Assembly: GCA_024692185.1 (NCBI GenBank)
Contig: JAILMV010000140.1
Location: 1 to 40,043 of the forward strand
Reading direction: 5' to 3'
Source: Bacteroidales bacterium
Lineage (GTDB): Bacteria; Bacteroidota; Bacteroidia; Bacteroidales; UBA932
Length of the DNA stretch: 40,043 nucleotides
Made by a program: the position numbers and the translations under genes. Each line of letters starts with the position of its first letter. Position 1 is the stretch's first letter. Under the pieces are notes generated by a model. The model saw only the letters and a list, made by a program, of their open reading frames with translations, had not been told where the DNA came from and ran no database searches. Shown here piece after piece: positions 8,836 through 17,755 of this stretch.

Positions 8836-8866
8836 GCAAAGGTACGAATATTTTTTTATTCCGCAA
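8836..8866 (-). promoter_or_regulatory. Promoter of tRNA-Glu/rpsT: TTG-N19-TACCTTTGC
   Basis: -33 TTG (8864-8866) and -7 TACCTTTGC (8836-8844) on -, 19-nt gap, upstream of the tRNA 5' end at 8819. Confidence 0.75.
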
Positions 8867-9865
8867 CTAATTTTTGTCCTTATTTTCTTTCCACTCCCAG
8901 GAATACAGCAGAGACTCTACTTGTCGCAGGTACTGGCGCTTATCGTATTTGGGAGCATAGACGAACGCATCGCACACCACCACATACAGGCCGTCGGGGC
9001 TGTAGAACGAATGTGACACGAAGGGACCGCCCATATAATCGTTGGCAACTTCCCAGTATCCGCGGGTCTGTGCAAGGCTGCGTCCGCCATATTTTATGAA
9101 TTCTACCGAAGGGGTAGGGACGCTGCCCGTGGTCATGTAGGTATTCTCGAACATTCCGGGAACATTGTTGCGCAGCACCTCGTTACGGTGTGCGATAATG
9201 TTGGCGCGGCTGAAGTCGGCGCTGGTGCCGAGTGCGGGATAACGGTACACGAACACACCCTGTATGGTATATTGCTTTTCGTCGGCAATCCAGATGAAGT
9301 CGGAAGTCTTTTTCTTGAACTGATAGCCCATAGGGAAGTGCAAGCCGCCACCGAAGATTTCCACTACCATATTGTTGAGAGGTTTCTCCTCGTAACGCAT
9401 AGTGTTGCGGATGACGCGGTTGCGCTCGGCTTGCTCGATGAAGGAAACTATCTTCTGACCTTCCTTGTCAAGAATCTCGGCAGCACCCTGGGCATCGTGG
9501 GCTGCGATCTTCACCACGGCCTGGGGATTGGCCCATACATTCTGGAGGTATCTCACGCCGGGCTCCACGACCTGGGGGTCGATGTCGAAGAAAACTATGT
9601 TGCGGTGCACTTTGAACAGGTCTGCAAAGCCTCCGTGGGTGACGTTGGTGAGGGAGTAGAGAGGCTCTCTCATCAGGAACCAGGGGCAGTCGCAGGCAAG
9701 CAGCTCGCGGACGGAATTGCCCGGGGCTCCTTCCCAATCGACCTTCTCGATTACCACCAGGACTTCTCCGGCTTTGCCGCTGACGTTGGGCAGAAGTGCT
9801 TGATGCTTTCCTCCGCAGGAGAGGAGAGCAAACAGCATCAGTGTGAATGCGATTATCCTTTTCAT
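8867..9865 (-). CDS. DUF4837-like secreted lipoprotein
   Basis: MKRIIAFTLMLFALLSCGGKHQALLPNVSGKAGEVLVVIEK...; lipobox LLSC. ATG at 9865 chosen; the longer ORF to 10105 runs into rseP. Confidence 0.75.
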   Translation of the reverse strand: MKRIIAFTLMLFALLSCGGKHQALLPNVSGKAGEVLVVIEKVDWEGAPGNSVRELLACDCPWFLMREPLYSLTNVTHGGFADLFKVHRNIVFFDIDPQVVEPGVRYLQNVWANPQAVVKIAAHDAQGAAEILDKEGQKIVSFIEQAERNRVIRNTMRYEEKPLNNMVVEIFGGGLHFPMGYQFKKKTSDFIWIADEKQYTIQGVFVYRYPALGTSADFSRANIIAHRNEVLRNNVPGMFENTYMTTGSVPTPSVEFIKYGGRSLAQTRGYWEVANDYMGGPFVSHSFYSPDGLYVVVCDAFVYAPKYDKRQYLRQVESLLYSWEWKENKDKN

Positions 9866-9870
9866 AATAT

Positions 9871-11211
9871 CTATTTTATCAATCTTCCAATGTCGTTGCC
9901 GAAGGCCAGCATCATCAGGCCGAGCAGCAGTATCATACCGACTATCTGGGCCCCGACCATGAAACGGTCGGAAGGCTTGCGGCCGGTGATTATCTCGAAG
10001 AGCAGGAAAACTATGTGCCCGCCGTCGAGTCCGGGTATGGGCAGCAGGTTCATTACTCCCAGCATTATGGAGAAGAGCCCCAGCAGGAACACGAACTGGT
10101 ACCAATCCCAGGCTGCGGGGAATACCTGACCGATTGCTATGAAACTACCCACGGATTTGTAGGCCCCGGATGAGGGAGTGGCCAGCAGACGCAGGTCGCG
10201 GAGATATCCTCCTATGGTGCTTCCGGTGAACTTTATGCCCGCCGGAATGGCCTGCAGTCCCTTGTATTTGATGGTCTCTATCTTGGGGGTCATCATATAG
10301 ACGCCGATGCGTCCGGCGCTATCCACCTGTACCTTCGTCGTCAGGGTATCCGCATCGCGGAGTACGCTGACTTCGATTTCCTGTCCGGGATACCGGGCGA
10401 GCAGTTTCCGGGCATCCTGCAGATATTCCACCTCGGTCCCGGCGACGCTGGCAATCACGTCCCCGCGGCGTAGTTCCCCGCCTGCATTCAGGCCGTCGGC
10501 CGCGACGGAATCCACGCAGAAGGGAATGGCCAGGTCGAACATATTCTGGGAGTTGAGGACCTCTCCGAGCATGTTCCCGTCAACATAGAGGATGAGGGTG
10601 TCGGAGCCGCGGAGCACCTTGGCCTGGCGTACTTTGCGGCGGGCCAGGTCGGCCTGCAGCATCCCGAAATTGCCGGGAACATAGTCGTCGAAGGCCAGGA
10701 TTTCGTCCCCGGCGCGGAAACCCATCTCCTGGGCAAGTTCGTTGGGGTAGATCTTGTTCCCCTGATTGGGAATGTAGCTCTGCCCCCATATGGCCATTAT
10801 TATGCTGAAAGCGATTATTGCGAAGATGAAATTGTAGAGCACTCCTCCGCCCATAACCAGAAGACGCTGCCAGGCATTGTGGGTCCGGAACTCCCAAGGC
10901 TGGGGAGCGCGCTTCATCTGCCCGAGGTCCATGCTCTCGTCGATCATTCCGGAAATCTTGCAGTAACCTCCGAAGGGGAGCCAGCCGATGCCATATTCCG
11001 TCTGCCAGTCCTTGGCTTTCGGGAAGATCTTGGTGAACCATTTGCTGCGCTTGGTGCTGAAGATGAAGGTATTGCCTGTATCGAAGAAGAGGAAGAACTT
11101 CTCGACCCTGATGGAAAACAGTTTCGCGAAGGTAAAGTGCCCGAATTCGTGCACTATAATCAGTATCGAAAGCGCAAGCAGGACTTGCAGGAATTTCATC
11201 AAAAAGACCAT
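9871..11211 (-). CDS. rseP: RIP metalloprotease RseP (site-2 protease)
   Basis: HEFGHF zinc motif in the first TM segment, PDZ-like central region, MNLLPIPGLDGGH C-terminal motif. Confidence 0.95.
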   Translation of the reverse strand: MVFLMKFLQVLLALSILIIVHEFGHFTFAKLFSIRVEKFFLFFDTGNTFIFSTKRSKWFTKIFPKAKDWQTEYGIGWLPFGGYCKISGMIDESMDLGQMKRAPQPWEFRTHNAWQRLLVMGGGVLYNFIFAIIAFSIIMAIWGQSYIPNQGNKIYPNELAQEMGFRAGDEILAFDDYVPGNFGMLQADLARRKVRQAKVLRGSDTLILYVDGNMLGEVLNSQNMFDLAIPFCVDSVAADGLNAGGELRRGDVIASVAGTEVEYLQDARKLLARYPGQEIEVSVLRDADTLTTKVQVDSAGRIGVYMMTPKIETIKYKGLQAIPAGIKFTGSTIGGYLRDLRLLATPSSGAYKSVGSFIAIGQVFPAAWDWYQFVFLLGLFSIMLGVMNLLPIPGLDGGHIVFLLFEIITGRKPSDRFMVGAQIVGMILLLGLMMLAFGNDIGRLIK

Positions 11212-12362
11212 TATCGGATAGCTTCCCGGACTTTAGCGGCAATCTCGGCATGTGTGGCGAAGATGTCGTCGGGCGTAGGGCTAGCAACAAAATTCACGCC
11301 AGCAAGCGCCTGCTCGCACAGGCGTGCGATGTCGTAGAATCCGATTTCGCCTTTCAGGAAAGCTGCAACGGCTATTTCGTTAGCGGAATTAAGGGCGCAA
11401 GGAGCATTCCCTCCGCGGCCTATTGCCTCGTATGCCAGGCCCAGGCAGGGGAAGCGGTCAATGTCTGCTTCGCTGAAGCTCAGCTTGCCTATCTGCCCGA
11501 AATCCAGCTTCTTGTTGCCCACCGTAATCCTGGAGGGGAAACTGAGTGCGAAAGCTATGGGTTCGCGCATGTCGGGAGATGCCATCTGGGCAATTACGGC
11601 GCCGTCCTCGAACTCCACCATCGAATGGATTATGGATTCGGGATGAACCACGACGTGTATGCGTTCTGCCGGAATGTCGAAGAGCCAGCGGGCCTCAATT
11701 ACCTCGAAACCCTTGTTCATCATTGTGGATGAGTCGATAGTGACCTTGGCACCCATGTTCCAGTTGGGATGCTTCAGGGCCTCGGCTGCCGTGGCGGCTG
11801 CGATCTTCTCCTTGGGCCAAGTGCGGAATGGGCCTCCGGATGCGGTGAGATGGATTTTTTCGACTGCATTTCCCTGGGCGCCGAGCAGGCACTGGAAGAT
11901 GGCCGAATGTTCGGAATCCACGGGGAGGATCACTGCATTGTGCTCCCTCATTGTACGGGTGACTATGCTGCCTGCGGCCACTAATGTCTCCTTGTTCGCC
12001 AGGGCAACGATCTTCCCGGCCTCCAAAGCGGCCAGTGTGGGTTTGAGCCCGCTGAAACCGACCATCGCACCTACTACTATATCGACATCTTCCGCAGCGG
12101 CAAGGGAGCAAAGGCTGTCGATGCCTGCGAAAACTTTGCTGTCGCTGCTCTCGAGGGCGTCCTTAAGCTGGGAATAGCGGCTTTCATTGCAGATTACCAC
12201 ATTGTTCACGTCGAATTCCCTGGCCTGTTCCGCCAGCAGTTCCACGCTGTTGTTCGCGGAGATGAGCTCCACCTCGAAAAGGTCCCTGTGCTGCCGGACT
12301 ATATCCAGGGTCTGGGTACCGATCGATCCGGTGGAACCAAGTATCGCTATCTTTCTTTTCAC
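11211..12362 (-). CDS. dxr: 1-deoxy-D-xylulose 5-phosphate reductoisomerase
   Basis: KIAILGSTGSIGTQTLDIVR..., LANKETLVAAG, PVDSEHSAIFQCL, TASGGPFR, HPNWNMGAKVTIDSSTMMNKGFEVIEA. Confidence 0.97.
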   Translation of the reverse strand: MKRKIAILGSTGSIGTQTLDIVRQHRDLFEVELISANNSVELLAEQAREFDVNNVVICNESRYSQLKDALESSDSKVFAGIDSLCSLAAAEDVDIVVGAMVGFSGLKPTLAALEAGKIVALANKETLVAAGSIVTRTMREHNAVILPVDSEHSAIFQCLLGAQGNAVEKIHLTASGGPFRTWPKEKIAAATAAEALKHPNWNMGAKVTIDSSTMMNKGFEVIEARWLFDIPAERIHVVVHPESIIHSMVEFEDGAVIAQMASPDMREPIAFALSFPSRITVGNKKLDFGQIGKLSFSEADIDRFPCLGLAYEAIGRGGNAPCALNSANEIAVAAFLKGEIGFYDIARLCEQALAGVNFVASPTPDDIFATHAEIAAKVREAIR

Positions 12363-12374
12363 TCTCGGGAGATA

Positions 12375-13223
12375 TTAGAATTTGCAGTATCTGGCGGGAT
12401 CCACAGGCTCGCCCTGATACCATAGTTCGAAGCGCAGATGGTCCCCGGATGTGAGTCCGCCGGTGCTTCCCACCAGGGCCACGGGGGTGCCTACGGAGAC
12501 TTTGTCCCCGAGTTTGCGCAATAGTTTCTGGTTATGTTTATAGAATGAAATGATTCCGTTATCGTGCTGTATGGCAAGGGAATAGCCACTGGCATCAGTC
12601 CAGTCTGCGAAGATTACCGTGCCGTCGAGTACGGCGCTCACCACTGCTCCGGCAGGGGCGGTTATGTCCACTGCGGGATGCAGCACGGCGTCGAAGGCCT
12701 GGGTGATCGTGCCCTTGAGCGGCGAGAAGAAGTGCTGGCCTTCAAGGGGGAGTTCCCGCTTGCGGTCGGAGAGGCTGAACTGTTCGGTATTGCTGACGCT
12801 GGTGCGGAGGATGGAATCCCCGCGTATGATCTGCTCGTCGCTCATCTTGCGCAGATACTCCCTGGTGTTTCCGCTCAGCAGGCTGTCGGCCTTGAGGCTC
12901 TCTTCGCCGGCGAGTATGCGGCTCAGGTTCTCGGCATAGATGGACCAGCGGGTCATCTCGTTTTCGAGGGAATCTATCTTTAGTGCGTTCGCGATTGCTC
13001 CCCGTTTGAAATGGTCGTCGGGGTAACCGGGAATGGTGGTGCGCAGGGGAGTGAACGAAATGATGGACCAGGAAATCAGCGAGACTATTATAAGGGCGGA
13101 AATGCCGAGCACGATGAAACCGACCCTGGAGAACCTCCAGAACCTTATTCTCTGATGCGTACGGTCCTCCACCAGGGATAGTCTGTAGAGCTTATTCCAA
13201 TCCGCAAAATTTCTTTTTCCCAT
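12375..13223 (-). CDS. M23 family metallopeptidase (membrane-anchored)
   Basis: MGKRNFADWNKLYRLSLVEDRTHQRI..., one TM segment, HPAVDITAPAGAVVSAVLDGTVIFAD...GDHLRFELWYQGEPVDPARY. Confidence 0.88.
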   Translation of the reverse strand: MGKRNFADWNKLYRLSLVEDRTHQRIRFWRFSRVGFIVLGISALIIVSLISWSIISFTPLRTTIPGYPDDHFKRGAIANALKIDSLENEMTRWSIYAENLSRILAGEESLKADSLLSGNTREYLRKMSDEQIIRGDSILRTSVSNTEQFSLSDRKRELPLEGQHFFSPLKGTITQAFDAVLHPAVDITAPAGAVVSAVLDGTVIFADWTDASGYSLAIQHDNGIISFYKHNQKLLRKLGDKVSVGTPVALVGSTGGLTSGDHLRFELWYQGEPVDPARYCKF

Positions 13224-13231
13224 AATATTCG

Positions 13232-13240
13232 TAAATTTGC
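13232..13240 (+). promoter_or_regulatory. -7 box TAAATTTGC upstream of ruvX
   Basis: Matches TAnnTTTGC; 6 nt before the ATG at 13247. Confidence 0.5.
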
Positions 13241-13246
13241 ATCCTG

Positions 13247-13666
13247 ATGGACAGGATGATCGGTATTGATTACGGACGCGCCAGAGTGGGCGTCGCGATG
13301 AGCGACCCGCTCGGGATTTTCGCATCTCCGCTCGAAACCGTCGTAGCTGCAAAGATAATAGATTATCTTCAAAAATTGACCACCTCCGAGACGGTTGTCC
13401 GTTTCGTCGTAGGATATCCGGTCAATATGGACGGCAGGCCTTCGGAGGCCGCGGCCGATGTGGATGTCTTCCTCAAACAGCTTGCAAAGCGCTTCCCTTC
13501 AATCCCGGTGAGCCTCGAAGATGAGCGTTTCACCTCCGTGCTGGCCCACAAGGCCATGATAGACGGCGGGATGAAGAAAAGCGACAGGCGCAAGAAGGAA
13601 TCGGTGGACAAAATCAGTGCTGCCATCATCCTCCAGAGTTATTTGGATAGAAAAAACAGAAAATAA
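13247..13666 (+). CDS. ruvX: Putative pre-16S rRNA nuclease / Holliday junction resolvase YqgF
   Basis: MIGIDYGRARVGVAMSDPLGIFASPLETV...VVGYPVNMDG...LEDERFTSVLA. Confidence 0.93.
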   Translation: MDRMIGIDYGRARVGVAMSDPLGIFASPLETVVAAKIIDYLQKLTTSETVVRFVVGYPVNMDGRPSEAAADVDVFLKQLAKRFPSIPVSLEDERFTSVLAHKAMIDGGMKKSDRRKKESVDKISAAIILQSYLDRKNRK

Positions 13667-14220
13667 TGGTAAAACCTATTTACTTGTATGGTTCGGGAGT
13701 GCTCCGCCAGAAAGCAGAGCCTGCCGACCTGGAAAAGAAAGATGAAATCAAGCAGCTGGTGACAGACCTCTGGGATACCCTTGCCGCCAGCGAAGGTTGC
13801 GGACTTGCATCTCCGCAGATCGGTGTCAGCCAGCGCGTGGTCGTCGTGGACGGTGACGTGATGTCCGATATCTACGACTATCTGAAAGGCTTCAAACGTA
13901 CTTTCGTAAATCCCGTGGTCCTGGAAGAAAGTGAAGAGAAAAGCACCTACAACGAGGGCTGCCTGAGCATTCCCGGCATCTATTGCGACGTCGTCCGTCC
14001 CAAGAAGATCAAGGTGGAATATTACGACGAGAATCTGGAAAAGAAGGTGGAGGAATTCGACAATTTCGCCGCCCGTATGATCCAGCACGAATTCAGCCAT
14101 CTGGACGGCGTGCTCTTCACCGACCTCGTGGCCCCTATCCGCAAGAAGCTAGTAGTCAAGAAGCTCCAGCGCATATCTTCCGGAAAGGTGCCCACCAGGT
14201 ACAATTCCAAGATCCGTTAA
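13666..14220 (+). CDS. def: Peptide deformylase
   Basis: GCGLASPQIGVSQRVVVVDGD, EGCLSIPGIY, MIQHEFSHLDGVLFTD: the three deformylase motifs. Confidence 0.96.
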   Translation: MVKPIYLYGSGVLRQKAEPADLEKKDEIKQLVTDLWDTLAASEGCGLASPQIGVSQRVVVVDGDVMSDIYDYLKGFKRTFVNPVVLEESEEKSTYNEGCLSIPGIYCDVVRPKKIKVEYYDENLEKKVEEFDNFAARMIQHEFSHLDGVLFTDLVAPIRKKLVVKKLQRISSGKVPTRYNSKIR

Positions 14221-14226
14221 TTTTAT

Positions 14227-14235
14227 TACATTTGT
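14227..14235 (+). promoter_or_regulatory. -7 box TACATTTGT upstream of the phosphohexomutase gene
   Basis: Matches TAnnTTTG; 23 nt before the ATG at 14259. Confidence 0.5.
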
Positions 14236-14258
14236 AAGATACTAAAACTGATATAGAT

Positions 14259-15626
14259 ATGGGAGCATTCCATGCATATGACATCCGGGGAATCTACAAT
14301 GTGGATTTCGACAAAGATACCGCCTACAAGGTAGGCTATTTCCTTCCTGCGCTTCTCAAGGCGGACAAGGTCCTGGTAGGCCGCGACTGCCGCGTCTCCT
14401 CGCCTGAGGTCCACGATTATCTGATCAAGGGTATTACCGATGCCGGTGCCGACGTTGATGATATCGGCCTCAGCAGCACTCCTCTGGTGTACTTCGGTAC
14501 CGCCAACTACGGATACAAGGCCTCAGTCCAGATTACCGCATCCCACAATCCTGCCGAGTACAACGGAATGAAGGTGTCCCGCGAGAACGCCCTTCCCGTG
14601 GGCCTCGACACCGGTCTCGGCCAGATCAAGGCCTGGATAGAGGAAGGCCGTCCTACGCCTCCCGCAGCCAAGAAAGGCAACGTCCGTGAAATCGACATCA
14701 AACCCGATTATATCAAGTTCCTGAAGAAGTACAAAGGGGATTTCAGCAACCTCAAGATTGCCTTCGACCTTTCCAACGGAATGGCCAACCTCTTTGCCAA
14801 GGAAATCTACAAGGACGAGGAAGCCGAATGGCTCTTCGATACCATCGACGGCCGCTTCCCCAACCACGAGCCCAACCCGCTCATCCCCAAGAACGTACAG
14901 CCCCTGAAGGACCTGGTTGCCAAGTGCGGCGCGGACCTGGGCGTAATCTATGACGGAGATGCCGACCGAGTGATGTTCGTGGACGACAAGGCCCGTTTCG
15001 TGGCCCCCGACCTCATCATAGCCATGATGGCCCAGTACTTCTGCGGCGAGAGGGGAGAGAAGAACCCTCGCGTGCTGCAGGAAATCCGTTCCTCCAAGGC
15101 CGTGGGAGAGTATCTGCAGCAGTATGGCGCAGAGCTCCACACCTGGCGCGTGGGCCGCGCATTCGCAGCTCCCAAGCTCCGCGAGATCGACGGTCTCTGG
15201 GGCGGAGAGCTTGCCGGCCACTATTATTTCAAGGATTTCTTCTACTCCGACAGCGGAATGCTCGCCAGCATCATCGTGCTCCGCATAGTTGCCGCCCTCA
15301 AGCGTGCCGGCAAGACTTTCAGCCAGCAGATCGACGAACTTACCAAATACAAGAATTCCGGCGAGGTCAACTTCCGCGTGGAGGACAAGACCGGTGCTAT
15401 GGAAGCCGTCAAGAAGCATTTCGAGACTGCCGAGAAGCCCGAGGTCGTGATGGACTTCGACGGCTATCGCCTGGAGTTCCCCGACTGGTGGTTCAACATC
15501 CGTCCTTCCAATACGGAGCCTTATCTGCGCTTCATCTGCGAAGCCACCACCGACGAGGTACTGGAGAAGAAGATTGCAGAAACTGCCGCTATCATCGAGG
15601 GTCAGTTTGGAGGGAAGAGGGCATAG
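14259..15626 (+). CDS. Phosphomannomutase/phosphoglucomutase
   Basis: MGAFHAYDIRGIYNVDF, VQITASHNPAEYNGMKV (phosphoserine loop), DGDADRVMFVD, GGELAGHYYFKDF, RPSNTEPYLR. Confidence 0.94.
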   Translation: MGAFHAYDIRGIYNVDFDKDTAYKVGYFLPALLKADKVLVGRDCRVSSPEVHDYLIKGITDAGADVDDIGLSSTPLVYFGTANYGYKASVQITASHNPAEYNGMKVSRENALPVGLDTGLGQIKAWIEEGRPTPPAAKKGNVREIDIKPDYIKFLKKYKGDFSNLKIAFDLSNGMANLFAKEIYKDEEAEWLFDTIDGRFPNHEPNPLIPKNVQPLKDLVAKCGADLGVIYDGDADRVMFVDDKARFVAPDLIIAMMAQYFCGERGEKNPRVLQEIRSSKAVGEYLQQYGAELHTWRVGRAFAAPKLREIDGLWGGELAGHYYFKDFFYSDSGMLASIIVLRIVAALKRAGKTFSQQIDELTKYKNSGEVNFRVEDKTGAMEAVKKHFETAEKPEVVMDFDGYRLEFPDWWFNIRPSNTEPYLRFICEATTDEVLEKKIAETAAIIEGQFGGKRA

Positions 15627-15630
15627 CCGG

Positions 15631-16662
15631 ATGAAGAAAGCCAGTATCCTGACTCTTGTCCTGGCGTTCCTGCCCTTGATGGCAGGTGCGCAGGAGCCTC
15701 GCATCAGCATAAAGGAAGCAGAGAAACTGATTCCCCGCGAGGTCCGCAAGCCCGTAAAATCGATGATTCCGGGGGATAAGCCCGAGGTGCACGATACCAT
15801 CGACACCTCGGACCCCGTGATAAAGATAGTCCTGCTGAACAATGGTACCTGGCATTATTTCCGGGACCTCCGTTCCCTTGCAGACAGCTCCGTCTTCCGC
15901 AAGAACTGGAAGGAGAATGAATTGAATCCGTTCAAGACCCCTCTCCAGGACCTGCCCTTCCGCATAACCCTCTGCCTGGCGGACTCCAGCTCACGTTTCT
16001 GCTGCCCCCACCAGGCCAAGGTATTCTCTCCTTTCGGATGGCGCCGCCGCCGCAACCACATGGGCGTGGACCTGCCTCTGCCCATGCGTACGCCTGTATA
16101 TGCGGCCTTCGATGGCAAGGTGCGTTGCTCAATGTACAACCGCGGTTACGGTAACGTGGTGATAATCCGTCACGTTTCCGGGCTGGAAACCACCTACGCC
16201 CATCTTGCGGAAAGGAAAGTTTCCGCCGGGGATTACGTTTCGGCGGGAGATGTCATCGGCCTGGGCGGCTCCACCGGCCGTTCCACAGGGCCGCACCTGC
16301 ATTTCGAGACCCGCTACGATGGCTATGCCTTCGATCCGCAGTGGCTGATAGATTTCGAATCCGGAGTGCTGCGCCACGGCTATTTCGTGCTCAAGCGCAA
16401 GTATCTCTCACCTTCTTCCAAGTATTATCCCGAATCCGAGGAGGAAGAAGAGGAAATCTACAAGACCGAGGAAGAGGAGCGCGCAGAGGCCGAGCGTATT
16501 GCCAAGGAGATGGCCGCCGCCCGCTACCACACCGTGAAGGCCGGCGACAATCTCAGCCGCCTTGCAGTGAAGTACAATACCAGCGTGAGTGCCATCTGCA
16601 AGCTGAATGGCATCACTCCTTCCACAACCTTGAGAATAGGACGGAAACTAAGAGTCAAATAA
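15631..16662 (+). CDS. M23 family metallopeptidase with C-terminal LysM domain
   Basis: Signal peptide MKKASILTLVLAFLPLMAGAQ; NHMGVDLPLPMRTPVYAAFDGKV...STGPHLHFETRYDG; LysM-like YHTVKAGDNLSRLAVKYNTSVSAICKLNGI. ATG at 15631. Confidence 0.9.
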   Translation: MKKASILTLVLAFLPLMAGAQEPRISIKEAEKLIPREVRKPVKSMIPGDKPEVHDTIDTSDPVIKIVLLNNGTWHYFRDLRSLADSSVFRKNWKENELNPFKTPLQDLPFRITLCLADSSSRFCCPHQAKVFSPFGWRRRRNHMGVDLPLPMRTPVYAAFDGKVRCSMYNRGYGNVVIIRHVSGLETTYAHLAERKVSAGDYVSAGDVIGLGGSTGRSTGPHLHFETRYDGYAFDPQWLIDFESGVLRHGYFVLKRKYLSPSSKYYPESEEEEEEIYKTEEEERAEAERIAKEMAAARYHTVKAGDNLSRLAVKYNTSVSAICKLNGITPSTTLRIGRKLRVK

Positions 16663-16684
16663 GCAGCCGCTTAATTTATATACT

Positions 16685-17524
16685 ATGAAGTTCAATGCCG
16701 GCCTTCTGGCCATCCTTGCCCTTGTGGCATTTTCCTGTGCTCCTTCTTCCAAGGAGTTGAAAACCGAGTCCTTCCAGTACGAGGACAGTACCAGCTATTC
16801 TTATCTGAAGATGTATGTGGAGCTCCCCGTGGCCAAGACCGAGGCAGAGAAAAGCATACGCGAAGCCTTGCTCGGAGTAATGGATTCCCAGCTGGCATTC
16901 ATCTGCTCGTATGAGGGAGAGAGGCGCTTCCCCGCTTTCGAGGGTGAGGCCGACAACGCTGCCGTGGTAGCATATTACAAGGAGAATGCGCTTTCGCAGC
17001 TTGGAAAGCTTTCCGACGAGGATGCCGCCGAAAGGGCTAAGTATTTTGACGGCGACTTCCCTGGCTGGGGCTATGAATTCAGCCTCAGGAAGCTTGCGGA
17101 TACCCTTGGATACGTGGTTTTCGACAATACCGACTATGTGTATAGCGGAGGTGCTCACGGCGGGATCATAGGCCGAGGTTCCATGACTTTCGACAAGAAG
17201 AGCGGAGCGCAGCTCCTCGACTTCTTCAAGGAGGGGAGTACAGCAGCAATGCAGCCCATACTTACAAAGGGTCTGCTGAGCTATTTCTCCGAGTATGACG
17301 AAGGAATGGACGAAGAGAATCTCAAGGAGCATCTGATGCTCTGGGACAGCAACGAGATCCCTCTGCCGGCTTGGGCTCCCAGCCCTTCCGCCGATGGCCT
17401 GGCATTTACCTATCAGCAATACGAGATTGCAAGCTACGCTGACGGAATGCCCAATTTCACGGTTGCTTACGAGGATCTGCTGCCCTTCCTTACCGACGAA
17501 GCCAAAGCTCTGCTGATACAATAA
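16685..17524 (+). CDS. Lipoprotein with DUF3298/RsiV-like domain
   Basis: Signal plus lipobox AFSCAPSS; GGAHGGIIGRGSMTFDKKSGAQLLDFFKEGS is a DUF3298-type pattern. Confidence 0.75.
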   Translation: MKFNAGLLAILALVAFSCAPSSKELKTESFQYEDSTSYSYLKMYVELPVAKTEAEKSIREALLGVMDSQLAFICSYEGERRFPAFEGEADNAAVVAYYKENALSQLGKLSDEDAAERAKYFDGDFPGWGYEFSLRKLADTLGYVVFDNTDYVYSGGAHGGIIGRGSMTFDKKSGAQLLDFFKEGSTAAMQPILTKGLLSYFSEYDEGMDEENLKEHLMLWDSNEIPLPAWAPSPSADGLAFTYQQYEIASYADGMPNFTVAYEDLLPFLTDEAKALLIQ

Positions 17525-17526
17525 AC

Positions 17527-17566
17527 AAAAAAGGCAAATCTTCATTTCTGATGATTTGCCTTTTTT
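17527..17566. terminator. Bidirectional intrinsic terminator between the DUF3298-like gene and tRNA-Asn
   Basis: AAAAAAGGCAAATC...GATTTGCCTTTTTT. Confidence 0.85.
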
Positions 17567-17642
17567 GGCTCCCCCTCGGGGACTTGAACCCAGGACCCCC
17601 TGATTAACAGTCAGGTGCTCTAACCAACTGAGCTAAGGAGGA
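17566..17642 (-). tRNA. tRNA-Asn(GTT), CCA encoded
   Basis: Reverse complement TCCTCCTTAGCTCAGTTGGTTAGAGCACCTGACTGTTAATCAGGGGGTCCTGGGTTCAAGTCCCCGAGGGGGAGCCA; anticodon loop CTGTTAA. Confidence 0.96.
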
Positions 17643-17654
17643 ATTTTGTGGACT

Positions 17655-17685
17655 GCAAAGGTAGCACAAAAAGTTAATAGTGCAA
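17655..17685 (-). promoter_or_regulatory. Promoter of tRNA-Asn: TTG-N19-TACCTTTGC
   Basis: -33 TTG (17683-17685) and -7 TACCTTTGC (17655-17663) on -, 19-nt gap. Confidence 0.75.
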
Positions 17686-17721
17686 AAAATTTTTACATTT
17701 TTTTGAAAGGGCTTTTTTGCG

Positions 17722-17730
17722 TATATTTGT
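17722..17730 (+). promoter_or_regulatory. -7 box TATATTTGT upstream of the HU-domain gene
   Basis: Matches TAnnTTTG; 25 nt before the ATG at 17756. Confidence 0.5.
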
Positions 17731-17755
17731 AATCTTGTAAGGACTAAGCGCTTTT

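Noticed and set aside
9866-10105. N-terminal extension of the DUF4837 ORF to 10105
   Set aside because: Extension overlaps the rseP coding region and is Arg/Pro/His-rich non-native sequence; the lipoprotein signal starts at the ATG at 9865.
13224-13352. N-terminal extension of the M23 ORF to 13352
   Set aside because: Overlaps ruvX antisense; MGKRNFADWNK at 13223 is the natural start.
14523-15842. 439-aa minus ORF antisense to the phosphohexomutase gene
   Set aside because: Shadow ORF; the sense frame has all phosphohexomutase signatures.
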